This document shows, piece by piece, positions 25,101-35,575 of a stretch of 64,000 bases of DNA. Source of the DNA: Brachypodium distachyon (lineage: Eukaryota; Streptophyta; Magnoliopsida; Poales; Poaceae); assembly GCF_000005505.3 (NCBI RefSeq), contig NC_016131.3, positions 32,107,001-32,171,000 on the forward strand. Reading direction: 5' to 3'. The position numbers and the translations under genes were made by a program. Each line of letters opens with the position of its first letter. Position 1 is the first letter of the stretch. A model generated the notes under the pieces. It was not told where the DNA came from, ran no database searches, and saw nothing but the letters and a program-made list of their open reading frames with translations.

Positions 25101-25859
25101 TTTCAATCCGTGACCATAATAATCACAACAAAGTGGGCACATGCACGACTACTTTCAGACAAATCCTCAAAGCAATAGCTAGCTCCTAGACCGCAAGTGG
25201 GCAGATAGTGCATAGGTTTTAAGCATAATTACTGTTGTCAACACGTCGAGATGGGTGGGGATGTTTCCATGTTGTATAGTTGAAGGCACAACTGAAACGT
25301 CGAGAGAGCTTTATTTGATGTAGACTGCAATGGCTCCTACATAGGTAAGAATCTATATGATAGTGATACAATGACAACTGTCAGTCCTTTGGAAGTTAAC
25401 TAATGAAAGTTTCTAAGATTCATAAATATGAACTCCGTCGTAGATCAATTCTGCCCAGCTCTAGTGCACTCTCAGTCGAGTAACCACGTCAAATCTGTAC
25501 TGTTTCAAGCAGGGCAACTTGGCTTCAGTCTCCGCTTCATCAGTTGCAAGAGCACCAAGAGGGTTGTTTTCTCCATTGACATGACAGACCTGACCCGGTT
25601 AGTTGAGCGAAACCAGAGCATATATCTCTGCGTTGCTACACAATTTGCTTACAATGCATCTCTCTTAATTTGGAACAGCGCGGTCTACCCGTCTGAGCCA
25701 TGCGAGCTACCGATCAAGGTGAGCCAAGCTGAGACAACGCTGTCACAACCAAGCCTGGACAAGCTTACGGTCTCCATAAGAGACCTCCAGCCAGGTCGCA
25801 TGTTGATCCTCAGGCTATGCCGGATGGTTTCTCGGTTAGTTAACTCATTACCAGGCTGA
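16131..25859 (+). CDS. KNL1: KNL1/Spc105-like outer kinetochore scaffold
   Basis: KNL1 is the outer-kinetochore scaffold that recruits checkpoint proteins and PP1 (known family role). Hand model, 15 exons: 16131-16458, 16747-17338, 18770-19694, 19830-19907, 20687-20717, 20778-20836, 20931-21035, 21130-21279, 22296-22481, 22548-22627, 23204-23276, 23349-23450, 23950-24061, 25513-25597, 25679-25859 (1028 aa, all frames join). The N-terminus has RRVSFADT, with the PP1-docking RVSF at residues 26-29. A long acidic, Ser-rich disordered part follows, with SEDDGHDVTLDSRTF as a possible degenerate checkpoint-binding repeat. The C-terminal third is coiled-coil (KLQINHAKLDKLR, QQKVEDLKSLLEHF), then a compact end that could be RWD-like. 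A classical MELT motif was not seen. The small exons 20687-20717 and 20778-20836 are uncertain: acceptor 20765 alone also keeps frame. The family call rests on architecture and recall. Confidence 0.72.
17655..17908 (-). mobile_element. Helitron-like end, degenerate, in KNL1 intron 2
   Basis: On the minus strand the sequence AGCAATACACAGGTATTTAG ends in CTAG and is followed by T, a decayed form of the grass Helitron 3' terminus. A TCTTATAAAA word near 17908 could be the 5' end, giving an element of about 250 bp. The left boundary is better supported than the right. Confidence 0.35.
21098..21145 (+). repeat. Splice acceptor and exon start, first copy (KNL1 exon 8)
   Basis: These 48 bp cover the end of intron 7, the acceptor GTGCAG and the first 16 coding bases of the exon at 21130. 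The block recurs at 21427-21474 with one mismatch. Confidence 0.85.
21427..21474 (+). repeat. Duplicated splice acceptor plus 16 coding bases
   Basis: A second copy of 21098-21145 (47 of 48 identical) lies in the following intron, immediately before a T-run and the LINE tail. If used as an acceptor it would open a decoy exon. Confidence 0.85.
21480..21915 (-). mobile_element. LINE 3'-end fragment in KNL1 intron
   Basis: The minus strand shows remnants of the C-terminus of a plant LINE ORF2: a zinc-finger-like CDQACKTMQHLLCG stretch, then ISEEARAWTQAGVAELGT, typical of the LINE tail. Frames are broken. A T-run on the left matches a poly-A tail on the minus strand, consistent with a 5'-truncated insertion. 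Confidence 0.6.
22873..22981. mobile_element. Stowaway MITE in KNL1 intron
   Basis: TCCCTCCGATCCTAAATT on the left is mirrored by AATTTAGGATCAGAGGGAG on the right, 109 bp in all, with the AATATTACATGTATCTAGAC interior common to grass Stowaway elements. Confidence 0.8.
24095..25027. mobile_element. 933-bp DNA transposon with 8-bp duplication (hAT-like)
   Basis: The ends are exact inverted repeats of at least 17 bp (CATGGTTCAAAAAAGCG). The flanks are a perfect 8-bp duplication, GTATTTTC, at 24087-24094 and 25028-25035. An 8-bp duplication is characteristic of hAT elements. GCGCTTAAGCG-type subterminal words occur inside both ends. The GC-rich core (24330-24840) has open frames but no recognisable transposase. 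It sits in the intron between KNL1 exons 24061 and 25513. Confidence 0.8.
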
Positions 25860-27190
25860 CCCTTGCTCACCGGACTACCAAATCGAGCAAATCTGATGGA
25901 CAAGTAACACCGTCTGTAAATACCGCTCTCATCACCTTAGTGCTCCTATTTTTCGTGGATTTTCTGTTGCAAGTGGAGTGGAGTAACTTAGTGCTCCTAT
26001 TTTTTGTGGGTGTCTGAGTATTCTCAGTCGCAAAAAATTTCTGTTCTTTCGTTCTTTAAACGAACGAACTGTTGCAAGTTCACTATTATGTGCAAGGAAT
26101 TCATGCCATGTGAAGATCCTGTGATAGTGGCTAGTGGATCGGGACGAATCTAGTCGTAATCATTGTGAAGCCTTTCTATCTGTGCCTGTGCACCGTTATG
26201 TAATACAGGTTTGCTATTTCGCAATTGCCTGATATTTTCGTAAATCTGTCACGACCATTGCACGCTACGAACCTTAGAATTACGCTCCCAAAAACTATGC
26301 AATTTAAACACAATAGTAGTATTTCAGCTACGGAGTATTAGTCTACGTCAAGCTGTATATCTGAAGTGATGTGGAGATGTAAATGAAGATCAGATGTTAA
26401 TCAAACGCTGACAAATATAGCCTGCAGTTTAGTCATGCAAGGCGCATGAAGGCAACAGAAAGCGGTCCATAGAGTAGAGACGGAGATGATCTACTGTAAA
26501 ACAGATGACCACCCCTCTGATTTACGCTTCCGAGCTGCCAAAACGGCAAGCAAATCCGTCCACGCGTCTTCCTGAGATCCACCTCGCCGTCCTCTGTAGA
26601 ACATGCCGCCGCTGATGCTCTTCCTCTGCAAAGGTTGTCATCGGCGAGGCAGTTCCATGACTACCATCGGAATTGGAGGATGTTGAAGCCACTCTACCCG
26701 GAAGAAGAGGCGACCGCCATGCCCATGCTCCATGGGCAGATGATGCCGATGGATTACCCACACCACCGATTCTTAAAACGAAAAAGGGGCCTCCTGAAAA
26801 GGAGATCGAAAGGAGCAGGGGGGCGTTGGCACACGAACAAATCACGCAGAAGTAGCAATCTGCCCCTGCATAATATGTGGGCTAAAAACTTCAAGCACAA
26901 GAGGGGAGAAACAAGGAGAACAACAGTGAACCAAGCCCACTCCTGCTAGCAGTTTTGCTCCAAATTCGGGCATCCGTAATAAGAGCATAAAAGAGAAACA
27001 AGCTATGGTCAGCCAGCCATGTGTGCTCGCAGCCCATCAGAGTTCGATCCTTGAAAGTCGTAATTCGGTGTCTCACTTTGTAAAAATTATATATCTATAT
27101 ACTGTCGGACTGCAATCGCGCAGCTCTTATAGTTTAAATTAAAAAAAAGATGATTTGGGGATGAAAATTTCGACATACCGGGAGAAATCA
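25860..27190. other. Intergenic after KNL1, no gene recognised
   Basis: The first few hundred bases are probably KNL1 3'UTR. A GC-richer patch at 26520-26900 has short open frames on both strands (up to 107 codons) that match nothing I know. Confidence 0.35.
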
Positions 27191-27196
27191 TACATG

Positions 27197-27480
27197 GGAT
27201 TTTTATTGAAAGGAAAAGAACAAACCTGGACCAACATAGGCCATGACGAACACATGTGTCCATCAAGATACATGGCACGGTAGGGACACAAACTAGATCC
27301 CGCATATATCCGTTTCTAGGAACAGCTCCAAATTTTCAACTCAAACATGGAATTTTATTGAAAGAAAAGAACAAAAGCTGGACCAACATAGGCACATGTG
27401 TCCGTCGAGATACATCACACGGTAGGGACAGAAACTAGATCCCGCATATATCAGCTTCTAGAACAACTTCCAAATTTCCA
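27197..27480. repeat. Direct duplication, about 149-bp period
   Basis: Two similar blocks begin TGGGATTTTTATTGAAAGG (27197) and TGGAATTTTATTGAAAG (27346). Both run through CTGGACCAACATAGG, the CACGGTAGGGAC word and AACTAGATCCCGCATATATC. Confidence 0.75.
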
Positions 27481-28474
27481 AGTCAAATTTTGAGCAAAGC
27501 TTTTGAACTAGCAAATAAATCGAGCGGAATCCCACTTGCATCTACCTACGCAGGGAGTTTCTTGTTTCTTCAATTGTTGTTTTTCTTGAACTTGTTTGAC
27601 AATTGTTGTCTTTCTAGAACTGAGAATTGTCTTTTTTGGATCTCGAGAGAGGCACGTGTGAAATGAGCCAGTCCAACCTGACAATCAGCGCGAGACGTAG
27701 CAGCGGTGGATCCCCGTCTCCCTGTCTTGGGATGGGCAATTCCGATATGCGATGGTTACATGCTTATCGGTACGAACTTTGTTGCTACTACCGGTTCACC
27801 GGTTCTTATCAAAACCTAGGGTTTTGAGGTTGAGAGCACAACCCCGTATCTGCCGTCACGGGAGATTTGCTTGCCCTGCCGCAATCTTAGCAGCATTTTT
27901 TTGTTTTGAGAACAGGATGGTTGGTTTCCGCAATTCGATTAGAAAAAAGAGTAAACCATATTTATAATGGAGACCGAGCCTAAAAAACATCCTAATGGCA
28001 TTGGGATTTAGGAGGAACCTTTGGTTCTCCTAGACGTATACATAAGTGTTTAATAATATATGAATTCTCAACACTTTGGATGTGCGACTCCGACTCAAGG
28101 TTTTTTTTTGAAACCTTTGAAGATAGAAAAGTTCGTGCAGGTGGTACAAATGGCAGTGTTGATGTTCGAGTCTAATTGCATCTCTTTTTTCTAACATAAT
28201 TTCATGTTGCAAAAAGATTGGAACCACAAAGATGTTTTCGAAAGATTTCAATATAATTCTTAGTTATATAATTTATTTTGTAGCTTTTTAATATATTGGG
28301 TTTACAATCCAAAGCATCGTATGTTATCGAGTTTGAATAAAAAGTCATGAGTGATTTTTTTAAAAGAAAAATTACCTCTTTCCTCTTCCGTGGAAAAAGA
28401 AAAGGGAACCTCCCTTCTCTTCTTCGTCCCAGATCCGGTGTCCACTGGCGGCGGCAGGCAGCCAGTGAGCCGCC
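27481..28474. other. Intergenic before coatomer-like copy
   Basis: AT-rich sequence without a recognised gene. The last 100 bp before 28475 turn GC-rich and may be residual 5' leader of the coatomer-beta copy. Confidence 0.3.
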
Positions 28475-29690
28475 ATGGTGGGCGAAAAGCATTGCACTGT
28501 CCTGGTACACTTTGACAAAGAATGCCCCTCCGCGATCAGAGAGATCGAGGCTGACCTCGAGACAGACGCCGCCGCCGCCAAGATCAGCGCCATGAAGCGC
28601 GTCATCGCCATCGGCGATGCCTTCTGCCTCGGCCACTTCTTCGACGCCGTCCGCTACATCCTCCCCTCCGAAGACTACACGGTCCAGAAGCTCCTCCTCC
28701 TCTACCTGGAGATGGTCTGGGACAACCGCGACCACGGCGGCGTCCTTCCGGTTCTCTCCCGTCACCTCGAGAAAAACCTGAACCACCCCAACGAGTACCT
28801 CCGGGGCATCACGCTGCGCTTCCTCTGCCGCCTCAGAGACCCAGATCTGCTCGAGCCCCTCGCGGCCTCCGTCCGCGAGAACCTCTCCCACCCGCACCAC
28901 TTCGTCCGCCGCCACGCCTTCTCCGCGGTCTACGCCGTCTCCCGCCTCCTTCCCAGCGCCGGCCGGCACATCCCCGACGCGGCCGGCCTCGCGGAGAGCG
29001 CGCTCGCCGCGGAGCAGGACGCGGCCGCGAGGAGGAAGGCGTTCAGTTTCCTCCGCACCTGCGAGCACGACCGCGCCGCCGCCTACCTGCTCGCCAACGC
29101 CGACCGCGTCTCCGATTGGCCCGACCTCGTCCAGATGCTGGCTGTCGAGCTCATCCCCGCGGTGGTCTGGGACACGCCCGGCGGCGGCGGCGGCCTTCCT
29201 AGGTATGCCAAGATCATCACGTCCCTCCTCTCCAGCCCCAGCAATGCCGTCGTCTACGAGTGCGCCTGCGCGCTCATGTGGTATCCCTCTCCGCCTCTGC
29301 AAACCGCCGCCGCCAACGCCTTCTGCCAGCTGCTCGCTTCGCTGCACGACGACGATTTGAAGCTCGCTGTCCTGGATCGGCTGCACAGCTCTGCACCTCG
29401 CACCGTGATGTGATAATCGTGGATCCTGTCGTCGACGTGCTGCTGCGGACGGCCATGGCCACCCCTTGCCCCAGTGTGGCTGTGAGGATGAAGGTGCTCA
29501 GTTTGGTGCTCGATTTGGTCACCCCGCGGAAAGTGGAGGAGTTTGTGTTGTACATCAAGGAGGAAGTTGGTAAGACACAGCCAGGCGAGTACCGACCGAT
29601 GCTACTGCATGCCATGTACAAATGTGCCATGGAGCACCCACATGTAGCTGGAATGGTGGTGTCCTTCTTCATGGACCTCCTTGGACTTCC
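28475..29690 (+). pseudogene. Truncated, frameshifted coatomer beta-subunit (COPB) copy
   Basis: Beta-COP is a core subunit of the COPI coat for Golgi-to-ER transport. The frame from ATG 28475 (good context, GCCATGG) runs 312 codons to TGA 29411-29413. It matches the N-terminal adaptin-like part of beta-COP: LVHFDKECPS, LPSEDYTVQKLLLLYLE, HPNEYLRGITLRFLCRL, RRHAFSAVYAVSRLLP, AYLLANADRVSDWPDL, VYECACALMW. A one-base deletion near 29386 shifts frame; similarity then resumes in another frame (TSHRDVIIVDPVVDVLLR, then ALYIKEEVG-like and HPHVAG stretches) until about 29690. Full-length beta-COP is about 950 aa, so more than half is missing. There are no introns. It may be a retrocopy or truncated duplicate; it could still express a 312-aa N-terminal fragment. 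Confidence 0.85.
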
Positions 29691-29762
29691 TTGGAGAGGC
29701 TGGTTGATATGTTCTATCGGATGCTCCCTCCGTCCATATCAACTCACTCAAATTTGTCCAAA

Positions 29763-32076
29763 TCTATTACTATATATAAATTGGAGTTGGTGGTGATGGG
29801 TGGGCGCCGTTAGTCCTCCTCTTTCCCACCTGCCGATCCGATCTGGACCAAGCGAGCCGCACCCGGACGCACCTAAAAACGAAACGGTTTTTTCTTTTTT
29901 CCCGTCGCCTGCGTCTGTGCGAGCCGCCACGCCGCCTTCCTCCTCCGCGTCGCACATCGCCGACTCCTATCCGTCGGCAGGTGGGCGTCCGTCCCGTCTG
30001 TCCGTAATTTCGCTAGAATTACGCATATGCCATCGCACGCCGGCTACCTAACCCCTCGGCTTCTCACTTTGCAGTACCGCGTACCCACGAGAGAAATCGC
30101 CCGCGCCTGCGGGTTTCGTGGTGGTGGCGTTGGCGGCCTTCGCGGCCCCGGCGGCCGAGATCTCGCTGGAGCTCGCCTCGTCCTCGTGACTCGTCGTCCG
30201 ACCCGCTTCTCTCTTGTCTTCCCCGCCCCACCAGCGCCTCGGGATCTCACGCCTCCAGTTCTTCTCCGCCGCCGACTCCAGTCCCCTCCCACCTGATCGG
30301 GGTCCGCCGCCGCCACCAGGAAGAACCGGTTCTTCTCCTCTTTTGCATGCGCAGCTGCCGGTTCTTCTCATCTTCCAATGCCACGGTGGGCGTGAGGGGC
30401 GGGCCGGATTTGGCGTCGTCACCTGCCCAGAGGGGTCCGCTGTGGATTCCACACCGCGGTCGCCGTTTCAGGTTGTGTTCCAGCCTGCCCCGGCCGCCCC
30501 GCCCGGCGAGCCTGTGGCCGTGCATCTCTGGCAAGCTGCTGGCCGCGTATATCTACACCAACTCATGAGCTCGTGGCTCCGTGCCCATCCTTTGTCTTGA
30601 TTCGGTACATCATCAAGGGATTTTTTTCCGCACTAACACAATTTAACACTGTTGATGCAGGATCCCATTTTATATCAATTGATGATTCAGATGTAGTGAT
30701 TGATATTTGTATTTTGCAAGATTAATGTAGGATTGAGATTGTGGTATTATGCCGCCAAGATCTATGATGTGACAGGTGTTTGCTGAAATGTCTTAAGGAA
30801 ACTTTACTCGTAAGTTTCTCTTGAATTGTCATCTTGCTGTTTGTGGGCTTCCTTTATTTTGCATGGGAGCCAAGACCTAAACAGATGCAATGAAACTGCC
30901 ATTACATATATCGTTGTGATATTCTGAAACTTCTGAATCCTTCATGCAGTACATTTATTATGGCCTAAAGCCTGATGATGTTGGTCAGTTCGCTAGATGC
31001 AATTTTTTCCTCCTCCTTATATATGTTACTATATTAACATATAAGTTTTCTTGGATAAGGAAGCTAGCAGGATTGTTGGAGTGCCATATTACTGATAAAA
31101 TAATCCATCGATTTAGCTCCAGTGAGTTAGTAATTGCTGCTGTTGTGCTTCGTTTTTCTTGATTGGAATCAATAAATAATGGTGTTTGCATGAATCGAAA
31201 ATGATTCATTTCTCGGCAAGTTACTAAGTACTCCCTCCGTTCCTAAATTCTTGTCTCAAATTTGCCCAAAAATGGATGTATATATTCCAAAAAGCGTCTA
31301 GATACATGTAATATTTTGACGAGAATTTAGGAACGGAGGGAGTATCTTAGCGCCGGTGGATTTCCCGGCGACGCCGCGGGCCACGCACTACGTGGAAGGG
31401 GCGGAGGACATTGGATAATTTCCGTATCTGTTCATATATTTGTGTTGATTTTATTTTCGGGATTCTCACATGAATCTACAAGAAAAGACACATTTATTTT
31501 TTCGCTTGGGAATTACTTGATACTAATTATTTGGGAAGATTTTTTATTAGCAATTCGTCCATGTCAAAAGATTAACAGAAATTTTTGTTATAAGAGGCGA
31601 ACATATATTTTGATCAAATTTTCAACGGCGAATGGTAGTTTGGTCCATGTTACCCCTACCGATGTCGCTCCTCCTCTGCTGCCGTCAAGATCCAGCCACG
31701 GTGTTCTTCGTGTTCTTTTAAAATAATCATTCATTTTATCCAATGCAACATTTGAAGCACACAAATTGCTTTTTTTTTACGACTGCACATGATTTGTTTG
31801 GTTACGCAATTTCTGTACAAAGGTGACGCTTCTGCTCAATTAGAATTTGGGACATATTTTGTGTTTGGACTACACACATGTTGGAGGTTTTTTTTTCAAG
31901 ATTTAGCAGAACCGAGTATGCCGGTGATGAACTTTGTGGGCTAAACATTTTGTAATTTAAATATTTGTACCAAGAGATTGTTAACTTTTTACTTGATGTC
32001 CAAATTTTCTGTCTTGCTTGGCGTGTTTATGACATAATTTTTTTTGTTCCGTAGCAACGCACGGGCATCTTACTAG
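29763..32076 (+). mobile_element. Non-autonomous Helitron, 2314 bp
   Basis: The 5' end TCTATTACTATATA follows an A. The 3' end contains CCGTAGCAACGCACGG (with a CCGT/ACGG mini-hairpin), then GCATCTTACTAG followed by T. This fits the grass Helitron 3' consensus at every position I recall, and insertion between A and T is the known rule. There is no Rep/helicase gene. The 5' third (29800-30600) is GC-rich with several short frames and looks like captured exon material, but I could not identify a source gene. A Stowaway MITE is nested at 31231. Confidence 0.8.
31231..31342. mobile_element. Stowaway MITE nested in Helitron
   Basis: It begins CTCCCTCCGTTCCTAAATT and ends with the complementary AATTTAGGAACGGAGGGAG, with TA on both sides. 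Length 112 bp. Confidence 0.9.
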
Positions 32077-32140
32077 TATATATGAATGTATGAGACGGAG
32101 GGAGTACTATTACTTAGAGAAAAGTCCTTGATACTTACTA

Positions 32141-32250
32141 CCTCCGTTTCAGAAGTCTTGTCTCAAATTTGCCCCAAAATGGATGTATCTATTCCTAAAA
32201 TTGTGTCTAGATACATATAATATTTCGACAAGAATTATTGAACGGAGGGA
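32141..32250. mobile_element. Stowaway MITE, same family as 31231
   Basis: CCTCCGTTTCAGAAGTCTTG on the left and TTGAACGGAGGGA on the right. The interior words (TCTCAAATTTGCCC, ATGGATGTAT) match the MITE at 31231, so both belong to one family. Confidence 0.8.
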
Positions 32251-34090
32251 ATATTTTATTACTTAGACAAAAGTATGTTTTAAATCCAAACCTGGTAGGC
32301 GAAGTATGGAAGAATCATGTCTTTATAATCTCTAAATTTCGAACCTTAACATTATAATCATGTTGGTTTTCCTGGTAGTTCTAATCGTCAAGCTGTCCGA
32401 AATGGCATTTCTTGGAACCTTTTTCTACTCTCTCAACCTACTCTGGGTGAAACTTATCATACAATTGGTGCGGGCGGCGGCTCAATCATTGGTTAAAGGA
32501 GCAATTGCTCGCCAAGATAAAGGATCGAGAGAAAGATAAGAAGGAGACTCAATGTTCCAACCTAAGAATTTCTACCTCTGACCTCAATTACTTCGAGACC
32601 CAAAATCGCTGAAACCGGAGATCTATATGAGCTAGTAGACAAAGTGCACATAAGTGTTTTCACAGCTGTCAGCCAAAGACCTTGGAAGTATCTATTCATA
32701 TATATTAAACAAGAGCAACCATGTGCAATCCTCGGCAGAGCAACCTATCAATGGTAAGCCCGAGCCATCTCAAAACCTATTCTGCGTGCGCCTGAATTTT
32801 GGGGATGAGATTCTGTTAAGGTGGTAGATTTGTAAAAGACTGGGTTTTTACGAAAATGAGTACTGGAAAATTTCGTTGGATTTATCAAATCTTAACTGAA
32901 TTTTTTCCCCAAAACGCTTGGTTTTAAATTAAATTAACGCCTACTAGAATTTAAGTTTGAGCTTTACTTGCTAGTTTTGTCTATTGGTGTTTTATTTGTA
33001 TTCAGAATATCAAACACATGCAACCTGAAATTTTCTTCGAATTTCAGGAACTCATTTGCATTTTATTTTGGATTTTATGGACTTTCAGTTTTTTTTTTTA
33101 CTTAAAAGGATAAGCCATTTTCCTTTTCTTGGGCTGAAGCCCGGTTTCTTCCATCGGCTAAGCCTACCTCTTTCTTTGCTCTCTGGGCCGCAGCTCATCC
33201 TTCCCTCTTTCTTTTTCTCCTGGGCCTTTTTTTCCTTGGCCCAACTTCTCTGCCGACCGAGGCAGCCCATCCCGTGCACACGTTCCTCGCTTCGTCTTCC
33301 TCCGGTCGACCACGCACGCACGCGCCTGTCGTTCCGGTGCACGCCGCCGCCGCTTCGAATTACCGTTTTCAGCCGCTCCTCTCCAAACCAAAACCGTCAA
33401 ATCGATCCTCATCACCTCACGAACCTTTCAATCGTCAGTTTCGTATCTTTAATCTTCTTTAATCTCCCGTTGAAACGGAAGCCGCATCTGGTATTCGCCT
33501 AACAACTATCGTAGAGCATGTGTATTCGTCGTCTTCCCCGCCGCCCGAGGCCACCATTCTTGAAGGTGAGCTCGCAAGGTAGCTTCGTTATGCAGTTCCT
33601 TGCATTCGAGAACTCACGTAATCCCCGTGGGCTCGAGGCACGTCCCAAGGCGAGTGGTAGGCCCGGCTCCGGACGGCGCGACCGTCCAGGGTGAGGCGGG
33701 GCATCCCGCACCGGCAGCACCAACGTCGACCTCCCTTGGCCACAGCCCAACGGTACGGCGCAACGCGCCCCAAGCGGCAGCGGCTCACTCCAATTATTGG
33801 AGTCCAATTGACTCCAACGGCGCTCATCCTCCGTGACCTCTTCCTCCCCAATCCCAAACAGGAGGAGAGCTGGGGGCGCCTACATCAGGTCAGCCGCCCA
33901 ACCATTGTTGCTCTCATCCTTTGGACTTTTCCGGATGAATCTTGGTATTACTTGGCACATTATTAAGCATTATTTCTACTGAAAAGGTTGACAAATAAGG
34001 CACACTTGTGTGTTAGAAATATTGTCTGTGTGGCTATCTCTTTCTACAGTTTGTTTTAATTGGTTACGTTGCCTTCCTTTGCTGCGACTT
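32251..34090. other. Intergenic, no gene recognised
   Basis: The sequence to about 33050 is AT-rich and featureless. From 33110 to 33900 it is C/T- and GC-rich with short frames (up to 148 codons). The frame at 33519, starting MCIRRLPRRPRPPF, is not recognised. This part might be the 5' region of the F-box remnant that follows. Confidence 0.3.
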
Positions 34091-34099
34091 TAGAATTTA

Positions 34100-34810
34100 A
34101 GTCCAAGCACTGTGGTTTCAAGCGTCAAGATATTGGATTTGATGGTGAATTTTGGTGTCTTCGAGGAGTTTAAGATGCTGGACAGCTTCCTCAGATGTTT
34201 TCCCAATGTTGACACTTTGCATATCCAGGTTCTCACGAGTTCATTCAGTATTTTTTTTTTTCAACATGTGATCTCACCCCTTTCCATTTCCTAAACGGAA
34301 ATACAACGTTGTCCACCGCAGCAGCACCATAAGAGCGAGGGGGAGGGGAGCAAGCAGGTTTAAACTACCGGAGCAGGAAACTCACTGACCAGCCCGCAAT
34401 CGGGAACTGACTATGAGACAAAAACCTGGCCCCTAATCTAGCCCTAAAGCAAGTTCAGACAGAATAACATCCCAAGTTATCATACAGGAACAACACAAGC
34501 AACCAACAACTAGCCAAAAGAGCTGACAGTCCTTCATCACACCCACTTCAAGTGATCACACATCAAGAAGATGGTTTTCCACAAATCGGAGGGAATCAAA
34601 ATGAATTTGAGTTCCTCAAGTTCATTGCCACGAATGCGCAGGAGTTGCGGTCTTTGCTGGCTGTATTACAGGAAGAAAAAAATTGCTTCCACGGGCATGA
34701 TGAATGAGCTTATACAAAAATTGCGGTGTCGAGGAATGCTTGGAGCTTCGATAAAGCATTCTATCAAAATGTTGACGACTCTTTTTGTATGGATTATCAT
34801 CTTCATTAGC
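34100..34810 (+). pseudogene. F-box/LRR-FBD protein remnant
   Basis: A frame at about 34095-34228 reads SVKILDLMVNFGVFEEFKML then LRCFPNVDTLHIQ, characteristic of the region before the FBD domain in grass F-box/LRR proteins. A second block at about 34585-34770 reads NEFEFLKFIATNAQELRSLL followed by frames with stops, matching the end of the FBD domain. The interval looks like an intron or insertion. No F-box was found upstream. FBD F-box genes are a fast-turnover family; this looks like a decayed 3' part. Confidence 0.5.
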
Positions 34811-34899
34811 TATATGTTTACATGATTGATCCGAACCTTGGGGGATCATCGACTGTTCTACTGAAAGATGTTCTTGTTTAGTTTGTAGACATGCGTTTC

Positions 34900-35111
34900 T
34901 CTTATGTGCGAAGAAGCTAGCAGAACTATTGGAAAGACTAGCGTATTTGACCATCTGTGTCATCTAATGACCATGCGCTAATTGCTATTGGTTTAATGAA
35001 CAACCATGTGGTTCCGAATATGATACGACTGCTCTGAATGTGTAAAGTGTCAGTTTCCATATGAACAAACAGTTGATATGGCCGAGTTGGTCTAAGGCGC
35101 CAGATTAAGGT

Positions 35112-35144
<33 letters not shown>

Positions 35145-35575
35145 TGTCAACAAGTATTTTCCTACTTTCAATTTGTTTTAGACGGATTACGCAAGCATTG
35201 TCAAAATTTGGCCCGTGTCATCAATTTCCCCAGTTATCTAAAAGTTCAGTTTGCTTTTTAAGTCGAACAAGTTCAGTTTTGGGTATTCTGTACACAGTTT
35301 CTAAAATCTGTCAAGCAAATAACCGGTTTCGTCAGATACATAACGAACATTCATAATCACTGACCGCTCAAACAATGGATTTCTCAGTCGATAAAAACAG
35401 AGGATCCAGAAAACACAAAGGCAAAGATTTTTTTTTTTTCCCCCACTTTCCCCTTTATGTACTGCACACCACCAACCAACCAAAACAATTCATCAAACAC
35501 AAAAGAAGTCCTTCACACCGGAGACGCTGTTGCTCGATTAACAACAGCTCCCTGTCCCCGCTCAGTTCCTGCTCA
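34900..35575. repeat. Segmental duplication, copy A (tRNA plus 3'UTR)
   Basis: From GAAGCTAGCAGAA (34911) through the tRNA and downstream to TTAACAACAGCTCCCT (about 35538), this block matches 42814-43377 and then 44905-45145. The right end of copy A corresponds to the 3'UTR just beyond the stop codon of the serine-rich gene at 45178, so copy A lacks that coding region. Confidence 0.75.
35072..35151 (+). tRNA. trnL-AAG: tRNA-Leu (anticodon AAG)
   Basis: 80 nt. The acceptor stem GTTGATA pairs with TGTCAAC (one G-T). A GGCCGAGTTGGTCTAAGGC D-region follows, then the anticodon stem CCAGA/TCTGG around loop TTAAGGT (anticodon AAG), the extended class II variable arm GTCCGAAAGGGC and the T-arm GTGGGTTCAAATCCCAC. 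No intron. A T4 run at about 35157 can serve as pol III terminator. Identical to the gene at 43047. Confidence 0.97.

Larger units (their letters stand above)
29724..32104. mobile_element. Stowaway MITE split by a Helitron
   Basis: The left half 29724-29762 begins CTCCCTCCGTC. The right half 32077-32104 ends GACGGAGGGAG, its exact reverse complement, followed by TA. The two halves are separated by the 2314-bp Helitron. Confidence 0.75.

Noticed and set aside
26522..26949. Open frames of about 105 codons on both strands
   Set aside because: No similarity that I recognise; treated as intergenic.
28202..29386. 394-codon open frame on the minus strand
   Set aside because: It is antisense to the coatomer-beta copy; the GC-rich third codon positions of that copy keep the opposite strand open. 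The translated protein is low-complexity and unlike known families.
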